64,000 bases of DNA from Comamonadaceae bacterium (GCA_027484575.1 JAIXSQ010000007.1:558001-622000); one strand, 5' to 3'; positions 1-8,433 are shown, numbered from the stretch's first letter. Numbers and translations: made by a program. The notes: generated by a model from the sequence alone, not told the origin.

Positions 1-280
1 CCTCGCAGGCCTGGCCGTCGGACAGCCGCAGCAGCAGCCGCTCGGAGCCGTCCGCGCCGGGATGGCGCGAGACCAGCGTCACCAGGCCGGCCAGCTCGGC
101 CGCCAGCTGCGGCAGGCCGTCGCGCAGCGTGCGCGGCAGGAAGTCGTCGATCGCGCGCGGGCCGCTGTCCTGCGGCAGGGCGTTGGCCCACAGGCGCAGC
201 ACGCGGCGGGCATGCGCGGGGCGGGCACCGAGCGCGGCCAGGCGCTCGTGCAGCTGGGACAGGTGGGACAGGGGCGGCAC
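1..280 (-). CDS. RlmN-like radical SAM RNA methyltransferase, 5' part
   Basis: Only the first 93 residues are in the window; the gene runs off the left edge. The frame opens at a GTG at 280, just downstream of an in-frame TAA at 292-290, so the start must lie at or after 280. The visible part (LHERLAALGARPAHARRVLR, then FLPRTLRDGLPQLAAEL and SERLLLRLSDGQACE) matches the N-terminal helical domain that precedes the radical SAM core in a Burkholderiales-specific RlmN paralogue. The CxxxCxxC cluster would lie outside the window, so catalysis cannot be verified. Assignment rests on resemblance to the family's N-terminal pattern. A REP array directly abuts its 5' end. Confidence 0.6.
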   Translation of the reverse strand, partial: MPPLSHLSQLHERLAALGARPAHARRVLRLWANALPQDSGPRAIDDFLPRTLRDGLPQLAAELAGLVTLVSRHPGADGSERLLLRLSDGQACE

Positions 281-295
281 CCGGCGAGCTTACCT

Positions 296-655
296 GCCCC
301 GCCGCCTCCGGCGTCGCCCCCGCGCAGGCGGGGAGCCACGAGGGACAACCACGCTCGATCGTGGATGCCCGCCTGCGCGGGCATGACGGGGTGTGGCTCT
401 TCGCTGGCGCGACGGCGGGGCGGTGTCGTGACGCCGTGCCGTCGTCCCCGCGCAGGCGGGGACCCACGAACGACCACCGCCCTCGACCGTGAATGCCCGC
501 CTGCGCGGGCATGACGGGGTGTGGCTCTTCGCCGGCGCGACGGCGGGGCGGTGCCGTGACGCCGTGCCCGTCGTCCCCGCGCAGGCGGGGACCCACGAAC
601 GACCACCGCGCTCGACCGTGGATGCCCGCCTGCGCGGGCATGACGGGATCGGGGC
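296..655. repeat. REP array, three units of about 128 bp
   Basis: Three near-identical tandem units, with the palindrome ATGCCCGCCTGCGCGGGCAT at about 365, 493 and 622. Each unit also carries a second palindrome based on CCCCGCGCAGGCGGGG, and the two are joined by a conserved linker rich in GACGGCGGGGCGGTG. The array fills the gap between the leftmost gene and the gene at 710. Short open frames here translate to low-complexity MPACAGMT-like peptides and are not genes. Confidence 0.9.
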
Positions 656-709
656 GCCCGGTCGTGCCCGGGGATGGCGGCCCCGCGCAGGCCCGACAAT
701 CGCGGCCCG

Positions 710-922
710 ATGGACCTCACCCCCGACCTGCCCCGTGCCCAGGCCCGCATTGCGGCCTGGCAGGCGCGGCTGGCCGCCGCCGGACTCGCGCTGCGCCCGC
801 CGCCGCCGCTGCCCACCACCTGCTGCGGCCGGGGCTGCAACGGCTGCGTCTGGGAAGGCTGGTACGCCGCCGTGGGCTGGTGGGAGGCGGACGCCCGAGA
901 CCTGCTGGAGGGCGCGGGCTGA
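710..922 (+). CDS. Oxidoreductase-like N-terminal domain protein (PF09791 type)
   Basis: Small soluble protein of 70 residues with the motif PTTCCGRGCNGCVWEGWY, matching the PxxPTxCCxxGCxxCVWxxY signature of the Oxidored-like family. These Cys-rich proteins are thought to bind metal or an Fe-S cofactor; their biochemical role is not established. I chose the ATG at 710 because a GACAAT -10 element ends at 700, only 9 nt upstream, which fits a leaderless transcript. No Shine-Dalgarno sequence is visible. An in-frame ATG at 674 lies upstream of this promoter and is unlikely to be used. It converges with the Bug gene at 936-1919. Confidence 0.75.
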   Translation: MDLTPDLPRAQARIAAWQARLAAAGLALRPPPPLPTTCCGRGCNGCVWEGWYAAVGWWEADARDLLEGAG

Positions 923-935
923 GCGGCGCCGGCGC

Positions 936-1919
936 TCAGGCGTCGCTGCGGATGTTGCGCTGGCGGATGATCCCGCCGAACGTCGCGGTGTCCTGCTCCA
1001 TGCGGGCGCGCAGCCCCTCGTGGTTGCTCGGCGTCGCCTGCCAGCCCGCGACGAGCAGCCGGTTGCGCGCCGCCTCGCCCTGGAGCACCTCGATCACGGC
1101 CGCCCCGAGCCGGTCGCGGACCGGCAGCGGCAGGCTGGCCGGGCCGGCCATCGCCGTCCACAGCTCCATGTCGGCGCCCTGCACGCCCAGGTCGCGCAGC
1201 GTGGGCTGCTCGGGCGCCAGCAGGCTGCGCTGCCCACCGGTCACGCCCACCGCCCGCAGCTTGCCGGCGCGCACGTGCGGCAGCGCCAGCCCGGGCGGCA
1301 GCAGCGCCGCGTGCAGCTGCTGGCCCAGCAGGGCCGTGATGATCTGCGGGTTGCCTTGGTAGGGCACGTGCTGGGCCTCCAGGCCCGCCCGCGCCTTCAG
1401 CAGCTCCATGCCCAGGTGGCCGGGCGTGCCGCTGCCGGGCGAGCCGTAGCTGGCGGCCGGCCCGAGCTGGCGCAGCCAGGCCAGGGCCTCGGCAGCGCCG
1501 GCGCCGGTGGCCGCGCTGCTGGTGACCAGCAGCATCGAGGTCGCGCCGATCAGGGCCACCGGCAGCAGGTCGCGCGCCGGGTCGTACGCCACCGCGGGGT
1601 TGAGCAGCCGCGCGATGGTCAGCTGGCTGTTGTTCATCACGCCCACCGTGTGCAGGTCGACGGCCTTGGCGACCTGGTCGGCCGCGATCGTGCCGGAGGC
1701 GCCGGGCCGGTTCTCGACCACCACCGGCTGGCCCAGCACCCGGGCCAGCGGCTCGGCGATCGCGCGGGCCGAGAGGTCCTGCACCGAGCCGGGCGGGAAG
1801 CCCACCAGCACGCGCAGCGGCCGTGCGGGCCAGGCGGCGGCCGGCTGGGCGGCACCGGGCAGGCAGGCGGCGCCCAGCAGGGCGGCGACCGCGTGGCGGC
1901 GGTTGGGGTGGCGTGGCAT
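936..1919 (-). CDS. Bug family tripartite tricarboxylate receptor (TctC-type)
   Basis: A 327-residue periplasmic solute-binding protein. The N-terminus has a basic stretch (PRHPNRRH), a hydrophobic Ala/Leu core and a likely cleavage site near AQPAAA, giving a mature protein that starts close to WPARPLRVLVGFPPG. Family hallmarks are visible: VGFPPGSVQDLSARAIAEPL, GQPVVVENRPGASGTIAA and a GTPGHLGMELLK loop. Bug proteins bind carboxylates, amino acids or small aromatic acids; the ligand cannot be read from sequence. No TctA or TctB membrane gene is nearby, which is common for Bug genes in this order. Start chosen at ATG 1919, preceded by GGAGCG; an upstream in-frame start would add 13 residues. 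Confidence 0.9.
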   Translation of the reverse strand: MPRHPNRRHAVAALLGAACLPGAAQPAAAWPARPLRVLVGFPPGSVQDLSARAIAEPLARVLGQPVVVENRPGASGTIAADQVAKAVDLHTVGVMNNSQLTIARLLNPAVAYDPARDLLPVALIGATSMLLVTSSAATGAGAAEALAWLRQLGPAASYGSPGSGTPGHLGMELLKARAGLEAQHVPYQGNPQIITALLGQQLHAALLPPGLALPHVRAGKLRAVGVTGGQRSLLAPEQPTLRDLGVQGADMELWTAMAGPASLPLPVRDRLGAAVIEVLQGEAARNRLLVAGWQATPSNHEGLRARMEQDTATFGGIIRQRNIRSDA

Positions 1920-2022
1920 CGGCGCTCCGTTCAGTCGGCCGGTGCGGGTGGCGGCCATGCCGCCACTGTGCGCAGGCGGGCGCGCGAGGGCATCAGGGAA
2001 AGTGCGGTCCGGCCGGGGCGCG

Positions 2023-2697
2023 TCAGGCGCACCACAGGGCGATGCGGTGGCTCAGGTCCATCCACAGCGCCCAGCCCGCCGCACCGGCCAGCAGCACGCC
2101 CGCGGCGCGGGTGCCCCCGTCGCGGCGCAGCTGGTTGCCCCTCGCGCGCAGCCGCGCGAACAGCCAGGGGCCGGCGACCAGGCCCAGGGAGCTGGCGGCG
2201 CCGAACAGCGCCATCGCCGCCGCGCCCTCCAGCGGCCCGCCGGCCAGCGAGGCCACCAGCAGGGCCGACCACAGCAGGCCGCAGGGCATGAAGATCCACA
2301 GCGCGCCGGCGGTGAACACGCCGCCGCTGCGCAGCGCCAGCGGCCGGATGCGCATCCAGGCGCCGCGGCCGGCGTTGCCCACCCAGGCCGGCTGGCGCGC
2401 CAGCACCACCAGTGACAGCGCCCACAGCAGCACGACCAGGTGGAACAGGGTCCACACCGGCCGCAGGGCCGCGGCCTGCGCCGTGAGCCACTGGAAGCTG
2501 CTCACCGCGGCCGCCGCGATGCCACCGGCGGCCGTGTAGCCGGCCAGGCGGCCGGCCAGGAACTGCCAGCGCGCCGCCTGCGGCCGCGCCGCGGCCTGCG
2601 CCAGCCCCCCGCAGGGTGCGCCGCACATGGCGGCGCAGTGCGGCGCGCCGGCCAGCCCCATCAGCAGGGCGGTGGAAGCGAGGGTCAGGCCGAGCAC
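2023..2697 (-). CDS. Sulfite exporter TauE/SafE family membrane protein (DsbD_2-like)
   Basis: A 224-residue polytopic membrane protein with about six hydrophobic segments. The N-terminal GLAGAPHCAAMCGAPCGGL is the characteristic GxxHCxxMCG motif of the UreH/TauE/SafE-like DsbD_2 family, and a second Cys motif, WIFMPCGLLW, lies mid-protein. In many proteobacteria this gene sits beside hemN in cytochrome cbb3 or heme-related clusters, where a metal or thiol transport role is suspected but unproven. The GTG start at 2697 lies 3 nt beyond the hemN stop, so translation is probably coupled to hemN as the last gene of a usp-hemN-tauE operon. Confidence 0.8.
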   Translation of the reverse strand: MLGLTLASTALLMGLAGAPHCAAMCGAPCGGLAQAAARPQAARWQFLAGRLAGYTAAGGIAAAAVSSFQWLTAQAAALRPVWTLFHLVVLLWALSLVVLARQPAWVGNAGRGAWMRIRPLALRSGGVFTAGALWIFMPCGLLWSALLVASLAGGPLEGAAAMALFGAASSLGLVAGPWLFARLRARGNQLRRDGGTRAAGVLLAGAAGWALWMDLSHRIALWCA

Positions 2698-2700
2698 GGG

Positions 2701-4077
2701 TCAGAGGATCCGGGAGAAGCGGGTGCGGTTGCGGTCGGCCTGCAGGTGCCTGTCGAAGACCATCGCCACCGCGCGCACGAAGTACCAGCCCTCGGGCGTC
2801 ACCTCGACGCCCTCGTCGTCCAGCGTGACCAGGCCCTGGTCGGCCAGCGCGCGCAGCTGCTCGAGCTCGGCGGCGAAGTGGCTGCGGAAGTCCAGCAGCC
2901 ACGCGGTCTCGACGGTCTCGAAGCGCAGCTGGCCCTGGCACATCAGCGCCATGATCACCGCGCGGCGCACCAGGTCGTCGCGCGACAGCTGCAGCCCGCG
3001 CACGACGGGCAGCCGGCCCTGGTCGAGCGCGTCACAGTACTCCTCCATGGTCTTGGCGTTCTGGCTGTAGGTGGTGCCCACGCGGCCGATGGCCGAGACG
3101 CCCAGCGCGATCAGGTCGCAGTCGGGCTGGGTGCTGTAGCCCTGGAAGTTGCGGTGCAGCCGGCCTTGGCGCTTGGCCACCGCCAGCGCGTCGTTGGGCA
3201 GCGCGAAATGGTCCATGCCGATGTAGTCGTAGCCGGCCTCCTGGAACACGCCCAGCGCCTGCGCCAGCATGGTCACCTTCTGCCCGGCCACGGGCAGGTC
3301 GGCCTGCAGGATGCGGCGCTGCGGCTTGAAGCGCTCGGGCAGGTGGGCGTAGCCGTACAGCGCGATGCGGTCGGGCCGCAGCTGCGCCACCTGCTGCAGC
3401 GTGCGCGCGAACGAGGGCGGCGTCTGCTTGGGCAGGCCGTAGATCAGGTCGACGTTGACCGACTCGAAGCCGATGCGGCGGGCCTCCTCGACCAGCGCGA
3501 CCACCTGCTCGGCCGGCTGCACGCGGTGCACCGCCTTCTGCACCAGCGCATCGAAGTCCTGCACGCCGAACGACAGCCGGTTGAAGCCCATCGCGGCCAG
3601 CGCCTCGAGCCGGCCGGTGTCCACCGTGCGCGGGTCGACCTCGATCGAGTACTCGCCGCCGGGCGCGATCTCGAAGGCGCGGCGCAGCATGCCCATCAGC
3701 TGGTGCAGCTCGGCATCGGACAGGAAGGTGGGCGAGCCGCCGCCCAGGTGCAGCTGCGACACCACCGGGCGTTCACCCAGCAGGCCGGCGTGCAGGTCGA
3801 TCTCGCGTTGCAGGTAGGCCAGGTACTGCGCGCCGCGGTCGTGGTGCCTGGTGATGATCTTGTTGCAGGCGCAGTAGTAGCACAGCGACTCGCAGAACGG
3901 GATGTGCACGTACAGCGACAGCGGCTGCGGCACGGTCGCGTGGCGCCGCTGCGCCAGCGCCTGCTCGTACTCGGCGCGGGTGAAGGCCTCGACGAAGCGG
4001 TCGGCCGTCGGGTACGAGGTGTAGCGCGGGCCGGGCACGTCGAAGCGGCGCAGCAGGTCTTCGGACACGGGGATCAT
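2701..4077 (-). CDS. hemN: Oxygen-independent coproporphyrinogen III dehydrogenase
   Basis: A 458-residue radical SAM enzyme that decarboxylates coproporphyrinogen III to protoporphyrinogen IX under low oxygen in heme synthesis. The cluster-binding motif is seen as CESLCYYCAC: Cys62, Cys66 and Cys69, plus Cys71. It is followed by HLGGGSPTFL and, near the N-terminus, the substrate-region motif GPRYTSYPTADRF. Length and Cys positions match E. coli HemN closely, so this is not the shorter HemW paralogue. The ATG at 4077 is preceded by a GAAAGAG element. It lies 28 nt downstream of the usp gene and 3 nt upstream of the TauE/SafE gene. An FNR/Anr-like box upstream of usp would put the operon under oxygen control. 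Confidence 0.95.
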   Translation of the reverse strand: MIPVSEDLLRRFDVPGPRYTSYPTADRFVEAFTRAEYEQALAQRRHATVPQPLSLYVHIPFCESLCYYCACNKIITRHHDRGAQYLAYLQREIDLHAGLLGERPVVSQLHLGGGSPTFLSDAELHQLMGMLRRAFEIAPGGEYSIEVDPRTVDTGRLEALAAMGFNRLSFGVQDFDALVQKAVHRVQPAEQVVALVEEARRIGFESVNVDLIYGLPKQTPPSFARTLQQVAQLRPDRIALYGYAHLPERFKPQRRILQADLPVAGQKVTMLAQALGVFQEAGYDYIGMDHFALPNDALAVAKRQGRLHRNFQGYSTQPDCDLIALGVSAIGRVGTTYSQNAKTMEEYCDALDQGRLPVVRGLQLSRDDLVRRAVIMALMCQGQLRFETVETAWLLDFRSHFAAELEQLRALADQGLVTLDDEGVEVTPEGWYFVRAVAMVFDRHLQADRNRTRFSRIL

Positions 4078-4105
4078 GGGAGCGTCTCTTTCTCGTCGTC
4101 GCGCG

Positions 4106-4546
4106 TCAGCGCGCCACCAGCACGGGGATCTCGGCCTGGGCCACCACCTTGGCGGCCACGCTGCCCAGCAGCATGCGCGGCAGGCCGGTGCGGCCATGCG
4201 AGCCGACCACGATCAGGTCGCAGCCCTCGGCGCGCGCGGTCCCGGTGATGCCGGTGGCGGTGGCGACGTCCTCGGCGCGGCGCAGCTGCACGTCCACGCG
4301 CGGGCCGCCGGACTCGGCCAGGCCCAGCACCTTCGCGTGGGCGGCGGCCGCATGCTCCAGCGCCGCGCCCATGTAGGCCTGGATGCCCATGGGATTGGCC
4401 TCGCCCAGGCCCAGGTAGGGATAGGGATCCACCACGTACAGCGCCGTCAGGCGGGCGCCGTGCGTGCGCGCCAGGCCCACGGCCAGCTGCGCCGCATGCA
4501 CGGACGCCTCCGATCCGTCGGTGGCCAGCAGGATGTGCTTGAACAT
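4106..4546 (-). CDS. Universal stress protein, UspA family
   Basis: A 146-residue single-domain Usp protein starting MFKHILLATDGSEAS. The nucleotide-binding signature G-2x-G-9x-G-S is present as GSHGRTGLPRMLLGS near the C-terminus, so it probably belongs to the ATP-binding UspFG/MJ0577-like subgroup. The start is ATG 4546; the in-frame extension upstream is Arg/Pro/Gly-rich and not conserved-looking. It is the first gene of the usp-hemN-tauE unit. The palindrome TTGACGTGAGTCAA at 4608-4621 lies about 60 nt upstream and fits FNR/Anr control, which is common for usp genes induced by oxygen limitation. Confidence 0.92.
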   Translation of the reverse strand: MFKHILLATDGSEASVHAAQLAVGLARTHGARLTALYVVDPYPYLGLGEANPMGIQAYMGAALEHAAAAHAKVLGLAESGGPRVDVQLRRAEDVATATGITGTARAEGCDLIVVGSHGRTGLPRMLLGSVAAKVVAQAEIPVLVAR

Positions 4547-4607
4547 GGCGTGCCTCGTGGGGGTGGCTGGGGTGCGGTGATGGTCGCCGCCCGCGCCGCC
4601 GGGCCGC

Positions 4608-4621
4608 TTGACGTGAGTCAA
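4608..4621 (-). promoter_or_regulatory. FNR/Anr-like box upstream of usp-hemN
   Basis: TTGACGTGAGTCAA is a perfect 5-4-5 palindrome differing from the FNR/Anr consensus TTGAT-N4-ATCAA at one symmetric position in each half. It faces the minus-strand usp-hemN-tauE operon, and hemN is a classical FNR/Anr target. No strong -10 hexamer is visible at the expected distance, so the call rests on the palindrome and the context. Confidence 0.5.
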
Positions 4622-4672
4622 CGCAGGCCGGTTGCGGCGCCGCGCGCGGTCCGCCGGGTGCCACCGCCCCGC

Positions 4673-4714
4673 TTGCGGCAGATCAAGGCCGCGGGCCGGC
4701 GGCGTTCCGACAAT
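4673..4714 (+). promoter_or_regulatory. Promoter with FNR-like half-site box for the DksA-type gene
   Basis: TTGCGGCAGATCAA (4673-4686) has one exact FNR half-site (ATCAA) and one degenerate half (TTGCG). A -10 element GACAAT lies at 4709-4714. The predicted transcription start near 4721 puts the box centre at about -41.5, the class II activator position for FNR-type proteins. That spacing is the main support. Confidence 0.45.
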
Positions 4715-4740
4715 GCCGCGGTCCGACCCAGGAGATCGCC

Positions 4741-5115
4741 ATGCCGCCCGACGCCGTCCAGTCCGCCCGCATCCGCCAGCAACTCGCGCGCCGCGAGGCC
4801 GAGCTGCAACAGGTCCTGCGTGCCCACACGGTGGAGGCCGCGCTGGAGGGCGGCGACGACCGCAGCGTCGCCGACTTCAAGGACATGGCCGTCGCCGAGG
4901 TGCAGGCCACGGTCGACGAGGTGCAGGCCGCCCATGCGGTGGCCGAGCTGCACCAGCTGCAAGCCGCCCGCGGCCGGCTGGACGACGGCAGCTACGGCCA
5001 GTGCCTGGACTGCGGCGAAGCCATCGACCCGCGCCGGCTCGCCGCCCTGCCCACCACTGCGTTCTGCCCGGCCTGCCAGCAGCTGCGCGAGCAGCGCGCC
5101 GCACGCCGGCCCTGA
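4741..5115 (+). CDS. TraR/DksA family zinc-finger protein
   Basis: A 124-residue protein with an N-terminal coiled-coil region (residues about 5-85) and a C-terminal four-cysteine zinc finger, CLDCGEAID...PTTAFCPACQ. This is the DksA/TraR fold, which enters the RNA polymerase secondary channel. It is shorter than canonical DksA (about 150 residues) and is probably one of the stress-linked DksA paralogues rather than the housekeeping copy. The ATG at 4741 has an AGGAGA ribosome site 6 nt upstream. It is divergent from usp-hemN and may share oxygen control with it. It converges with the ZIP gene 12 nt downstream. Confidence 0.88.
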   Translation: MPPDAVQSARIRQQLARREAELQQVLRAHTVEAALEGGDDRSVADFKDMAVAEVQATVDEVQAAHAVAELHQLQAARGRLDDGSYGQCLDCGEAIDPRRLAALPTTAFCPACQQLREQRAARRP

Positions 5116-5127
5116 GCGCCGCCGGCC

Positions 5128-5883
5128 TCAGCCGCCCAGCCGGCTGAGCGCGAACGCGGCCAGGAAGCCGGCGGCCGTGACCAGCCCCGCGAAGTCGTGC
5201 GTGGTGGCGAAGGCCTCGGGGATCATCGTGTCCACCAGCATCGCCAGGATCGCGCCGGCAGCCACCGCCATCGTGGCGGCCACCAGGGCGTCGGGCACGC
5301 CCTGCAGCAGCGTGTGGCCGGCCAGCGCCGCCAACCCCGAGACGAAGGCGATGGCGCCCCAGACGCCGAACACGTAGCGCACGCTGCGCCCCGCCGCACG
5401 CATGCCGGCCGCGCTGGACATGCCCTCGGGCACGTTCGACAGGAACACCGCGGCCAGCATCACCACGCTGACGCCCTGCCCTTCGAGCAGGCCCACGCCC
5501 AGCACCATCGACTCGGGCACGCCGTCCAGCAGCGCGCCCACGGCGATGGCCAGCCCGCTGCCGGCCTGCGCCGCTTCGCTGGCCTGGCGCTGGTCCGACC
5601 GCTTGCGGTGCTTGGCGCCCCGCGCCGCCAGCCAGCGGTTGGCCAGCGTGTACGCGACGGCGCCGCCCAGGAAGCCGGCCGCCGTCGACGCGAAGCCGCC
5701 GCGCGCCTGCGCCTCGTCCATCAGCTCGAACGACAGGGCGGAGATCAGCACGCCCGCGCCCAGGGCCATCACGGCGGCCACGCCGCGTTGCGGCACGCGC
5801 GCGTACCAGCCGACGGCCGCGCCCAGCACCAGCGCGGCGCCTGCCACCCAGCCCCATCCCAGCGCCTGCATCCACCCCGGCAT
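5128..5883 (-). CDS. ZIP family divalent metal transporter
   Basis: A 251-residue inner-membrane protein with about seven to eight hydrophobic segments. The two ZIP metal-site helices are visible as GALLDGVPESMVLGVGL and FLSNVPEGMSSAAGM. A hydrophilic loop with Lys/Arg (KHRKRSDQRQ) separates the early and late helices, as in ZIP proteins. The family imports Zn2+, Fe2+ or related cations; specificity is not readable. ATG 5883 has a strong AGGAGGT site 4 nt upstream. It lies about 100 bp downstream of the TonB receptor gene on the same strand, so a shared role in metal handling is possible but inferred only from location. Confidence 0.85.
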   Translation of the reverse strand: MPGWMQALGWGWVAGAALVLGAAVGWYARVPQRGVAAVMALGAGVLISALSFELMDEAQARGGFASTAAGFLGGAVAYTLANRWLAARGAKHRKRSDQRQASEAAQAGSGLAIAVGALLDGVPESMVLGVGLLEGQGVSVVMLAAVFLSNVPEGMSSAAGMRAAGRSVRYVFGVWGAIAFVSGLAALAGHTLLQGVPDALVAATMAVAAGAILAMLVDTMIPEAFATTHDFAGLVTAAGFLAAFALSRLGG

Positions 5884-5980
5884 CGCGACCTCCTGTCGGC
5901 CCGGCCATTCTGGGCCGGCGGCGCGCGGCGCGGGGGCCGCGGCACGCCGCATGGCCCGGCCGGGCGGGCCGCGGCCGCGC

Positions 5981-8026
5981 TCAGAGCGCCGTGCGCAGCG
6001 ACACCCGCAGGGCCCGTGGTTCGGCAGGGTGCAGGTGGCGGTCGTCGATGCCGCCGGCCGGCTCGCCGGGCAGGCGCGAGACATAGCGGTAGGCGATGTC
6101 GTCGGTGCGCCGGTTCGCCAGGTTGAACACGTCCAGCGCGAGCGCGGTCGCCGGCGTGATCTGGTGCTGCAGCCGCAGCGCCAGCAGCGTGCTCGCCGGC
6201 GCACGGTCGCTGCCGTCCTCCACCAGCACCCGCGCACCCACGTGGCGCAGCTGCAGCTGGGCGCGCCACGGCCCGGCCGGCGTGAACGACGCGCCCAGCC
6301 CGGCCACGCGCGAGGCCGCTCCCGGCACGAAGGGCCCGGCGGGATCGTCCTCGGTGTAGCGGGCCCGCGACCACGCCAGGTCGCCCTCCAGCCGCAGCCA
6401 GCGTGCGGCCTGCCAGCGCGTGCCCCATTCCACCCCGCGGCGCAGGCTGGCGCGGCTGGGCGCGGTCTCGCCGGCATCGCCCGCAAACACCAGCTCGGAG
6501 GCCAGCCGCAGCTGCCACAGCGCCACCGTGGTCTGCAGGGCCGGGGACCAGGCCTGGCGCCAGCCCAGCTCCTCGCCGCGGGTGCGCACCAGGGGTGGCA
6601 CCGGCTCGGCCGGCAGGCCCCCGCGCGGCGTCAGGCGGGTGACGGCGCCGCGGGCGTCGTTGCTGTGGAAGCCACGGCCCGCATGCGCGTACAGCTCGGC
6701 GCCGGCCCAGGGGCCGAGCACCAGCGACAGCTTGGGCGAGGCGAGCGCGGCGCTGCGCCGACCCGCGTTCTCGGGCAGGCTGCCGGCCACGTCCAGCTGC
6801 AGCTGGTCGGCCCGCAGGCCGGCGATGCCGCGCAGCCAGCCGGTCCATTGCACCGTCGACTCGGCATGCAGGCCCAGGCTGGCCTGGCGCACGCGGCTGG
6901 CCTGCAGCAGCGCCGTCACCTGCCGCCCGGTGGTCAGCTCCAGCGCCACGGGATCGAGCCGGTCGGCCCGCCACTGCAGGCCCACCGTGGTGCTGCTCTC
7001 GCGGCCGGCCAGCAGGCCGTCCCAGCGCCGCGCCAGGGCACCGCCCAGCACGGTGCGCCGCTCGCGCTGCGCGAACTGGTCGCCGTCCACGGGGTCGTCC
7101 AGCGCGTACGTGAAGTTGGACCACAGGGCCAGGCGCGAGCGGATGGCGTACGCGCTGGCCTGCCACTGCCCGCCGGCGACCGGCTGGCGCCAACGCCAGG
7201 AGAGGCTGGCGCGGCCGCCCTGGCCCCCGTCGGTCGGGTCGACCGCGTCGTAGAGGCCCAGGCGCCCGTCGGCCAGCGCGCGCGCCGGCACCTGGTCGGT
7301 GGCCGTCCAGCTGGCGGCCGAGGCCATGCCCGTGAGCGACCACCGCCCACCGCCCTCGCCGCCCGACAGCCGCAGCACGCCGTTGGTGCGGCGCAGGCCC
7401 TGCGGCACGGTCCAGGGGCCGTCGTGGCGGGTCTGCTCCAGCGCGTACAGCAGGTCGCCGCCGCCCGCGCCGGTGCTGCCCGCCAGCAGCGCGCGCCGCC
7501 AGCCCCGCTGGCCGGCGCCCAGCTCGACCACGGGCCGCGGCAGGCTGTCGACCAGCGCGATGCGCGCCGAGCCCGCCGAGGCGAAGTCGCCGTCCTCGGC
7601 ACGGTAGGGCCCCTTGCGCCAGTCGATGCGCGCGACCAGCTCGGGGATGAGGAAGTTCAGGTCGGTGTAGCCCTGGCCGTGCGCGTGCGTGGGCATGTTG
7701 ACCGGCATGCCGTCGACCCAGGTCGCGAAGTCGGTGCCGTGGTCGAGGTTGAAGCCGCGTAGGAAGTACTGGTTGGCCTTGCCGTCGCCCGAATGCTGGG
7801 TGACCAGCAGCCCGGGCACGGTCTCCAGCAGCTCGCCGGGCCGCAGCAGGGGCCGCGCCTGCAGCTGCGCCCGGCCGACCAGGCCTTCGCTGGCGGCGTC
7901 GGCCCCGCTGCCGTCCGCGCCCGCGGGCCCGGTGACGGTGACCTGCGGCAGGGACGGGCCCTGGGCCTGCACCGCAGCGGCGAGGCCGGCCAGCAGCGCC
8001 GCCGCGCAGCGGCAGCGCGCGCTCAC
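5981..8026 (-). CDS. TonB-dependent outer-membrane receptor
   Basis: A 681-residue receptor with a Sec signal peptide (AALLAGLAAAVQAQ) and a short N-terminal segment PQVTVTG before the plug. The plug has LLETVPGLLVTQHSGDGKAN, YFLRGFNLDHGTDFATWVDG and a His-containing NMPTHAHGQGYTDLNF loop. The remainder shows the alternating pattern of a beta barrel. Substrate is unknown; the His-rich plug loop and the ZIP gene downstream make a metal or metal chelate plausible. The GTG start at 8026 overlaps the upstream DUF1232 stop (GTGA, 4 nt), so the two are translationally coupled. A much longer upstream extension in this frame is only a shadow of the DUF1232 gene. Confidence 0.88.
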   Translation of the reverse strand: MSARCRCAAALLAGLAAAVQAQGPSLPQVTVTGPAGADGSGADAASEGLVGRAQLQARPLLRPGELLETVPGLLVTQHSGDGKANQYFLRGFNLDHGTDFATWVDGMPVNMPTHAHGQGYTDLNFLIPELVARIDWRKGPYRAEDGDFASAGSARIALVDSLPRPVVELGAGQRGWRRALLAGSTGAGGGDLLYALEQTRHDGPWTVPQGLRRTNGVLRLSGGEGGGRWSLTGMASAASWTATDQVPARALADGRLGLYDAVDPTDGGQGGRASLSWRWRQPVAGGQWQASAYAIRSRLALWSNFTYALDDPVDGDQFAQRERRTVLGGALARRWDGLLAGRESSTTVGLQWRADRLDPVALELTTGRQVTALLQASRVRQASLGLHAESTVQWTGWLRGIAGLRADQLQLDVAGSLPENAGRRSAALASPKLSLVLGPWAGAELYAHAGRGFHSNDARGAVTRLTPRGGLPAEPVPPLVRTRGEELGWRQAWSPALQTTVALWQLRLASELVFAGDAGETAPSRASLRRGVEWGTRWQAARWLRLEGDLAWSRARYTEDDPAGPFVPGAASRVAGLGASFTPAGPWRAQLQLRHVGARVLVEDGSDRAPASTLLALRLQHQITPATALALDVFNLANRRTDDIAYRYVSRLPGEPAGGIDDRHLHPAEPRALRVSLRTAL

Positions 8027-8433
8027 CGGGACAGCCACCAGCGGCCCGCGGCCACCGCCACCGCCAGCCAGAGCACGAGGATCACCGCGGCGCCCCACCA
8101 GCTGCGCGGCTTGCGGCCGGCCTCGGCCAGCCAGGCGTCCGCGCGGGAGCGGCACTCGGCGAGCAGGCCAGGCGGCAGCAGGCGCAAGGCCAGCCACATC
8201 AGCCCCGGCAGCAGCAGCACGTCGTCCAGGTAGCCCAGCACCGGGATGAAGTCGGGCACCAGGTCGATCGGGCTCAGCGCATACGCCACCACCGCCACGC
8301 ACAGCAGCCGCACCGCCCAGGGCGTGCGCGGGTCCCGGCTGGCGAACCACAGGGCCACGCCTTCGCGCTTGATGCCGCGCGCCCAGGTCCGCAGCCGCTG
8401 CAGCAGCCCCACCCGGCCGTCGATCCCGGTCAC
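8023..8433 (-). CDS. YkvA/DUF1232 family membrane protein
   Basis: A 136-residue protein with the DUF1232 core LCVAVVAYALSPIDLVPDFI followed by PVLGYLDDVLLLPGLMWLA and a C-terminal membrane segment (VILVLWLAVAVAAG). The family is widespread and has no proven function. I chose GTG 8433 because GGGGAGCG lies just upstream. The stop overlaps the TonB receptor start by 4 nt, an unusual pairing for this family. Confidence 0.8.
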   Translation of the reverse strand: MTGIDGRVGLLQRLRTWARGIKREGVALWFASRDPRTPWAVRLLCVAVVAYALSPIDLVPDFIPVLGYLDDVLLLPGLMWLALRLLPPGLLAECRSRADAWLAEAGRKPRSWWGAAVILVLWLAVAVAAGRWWLSR

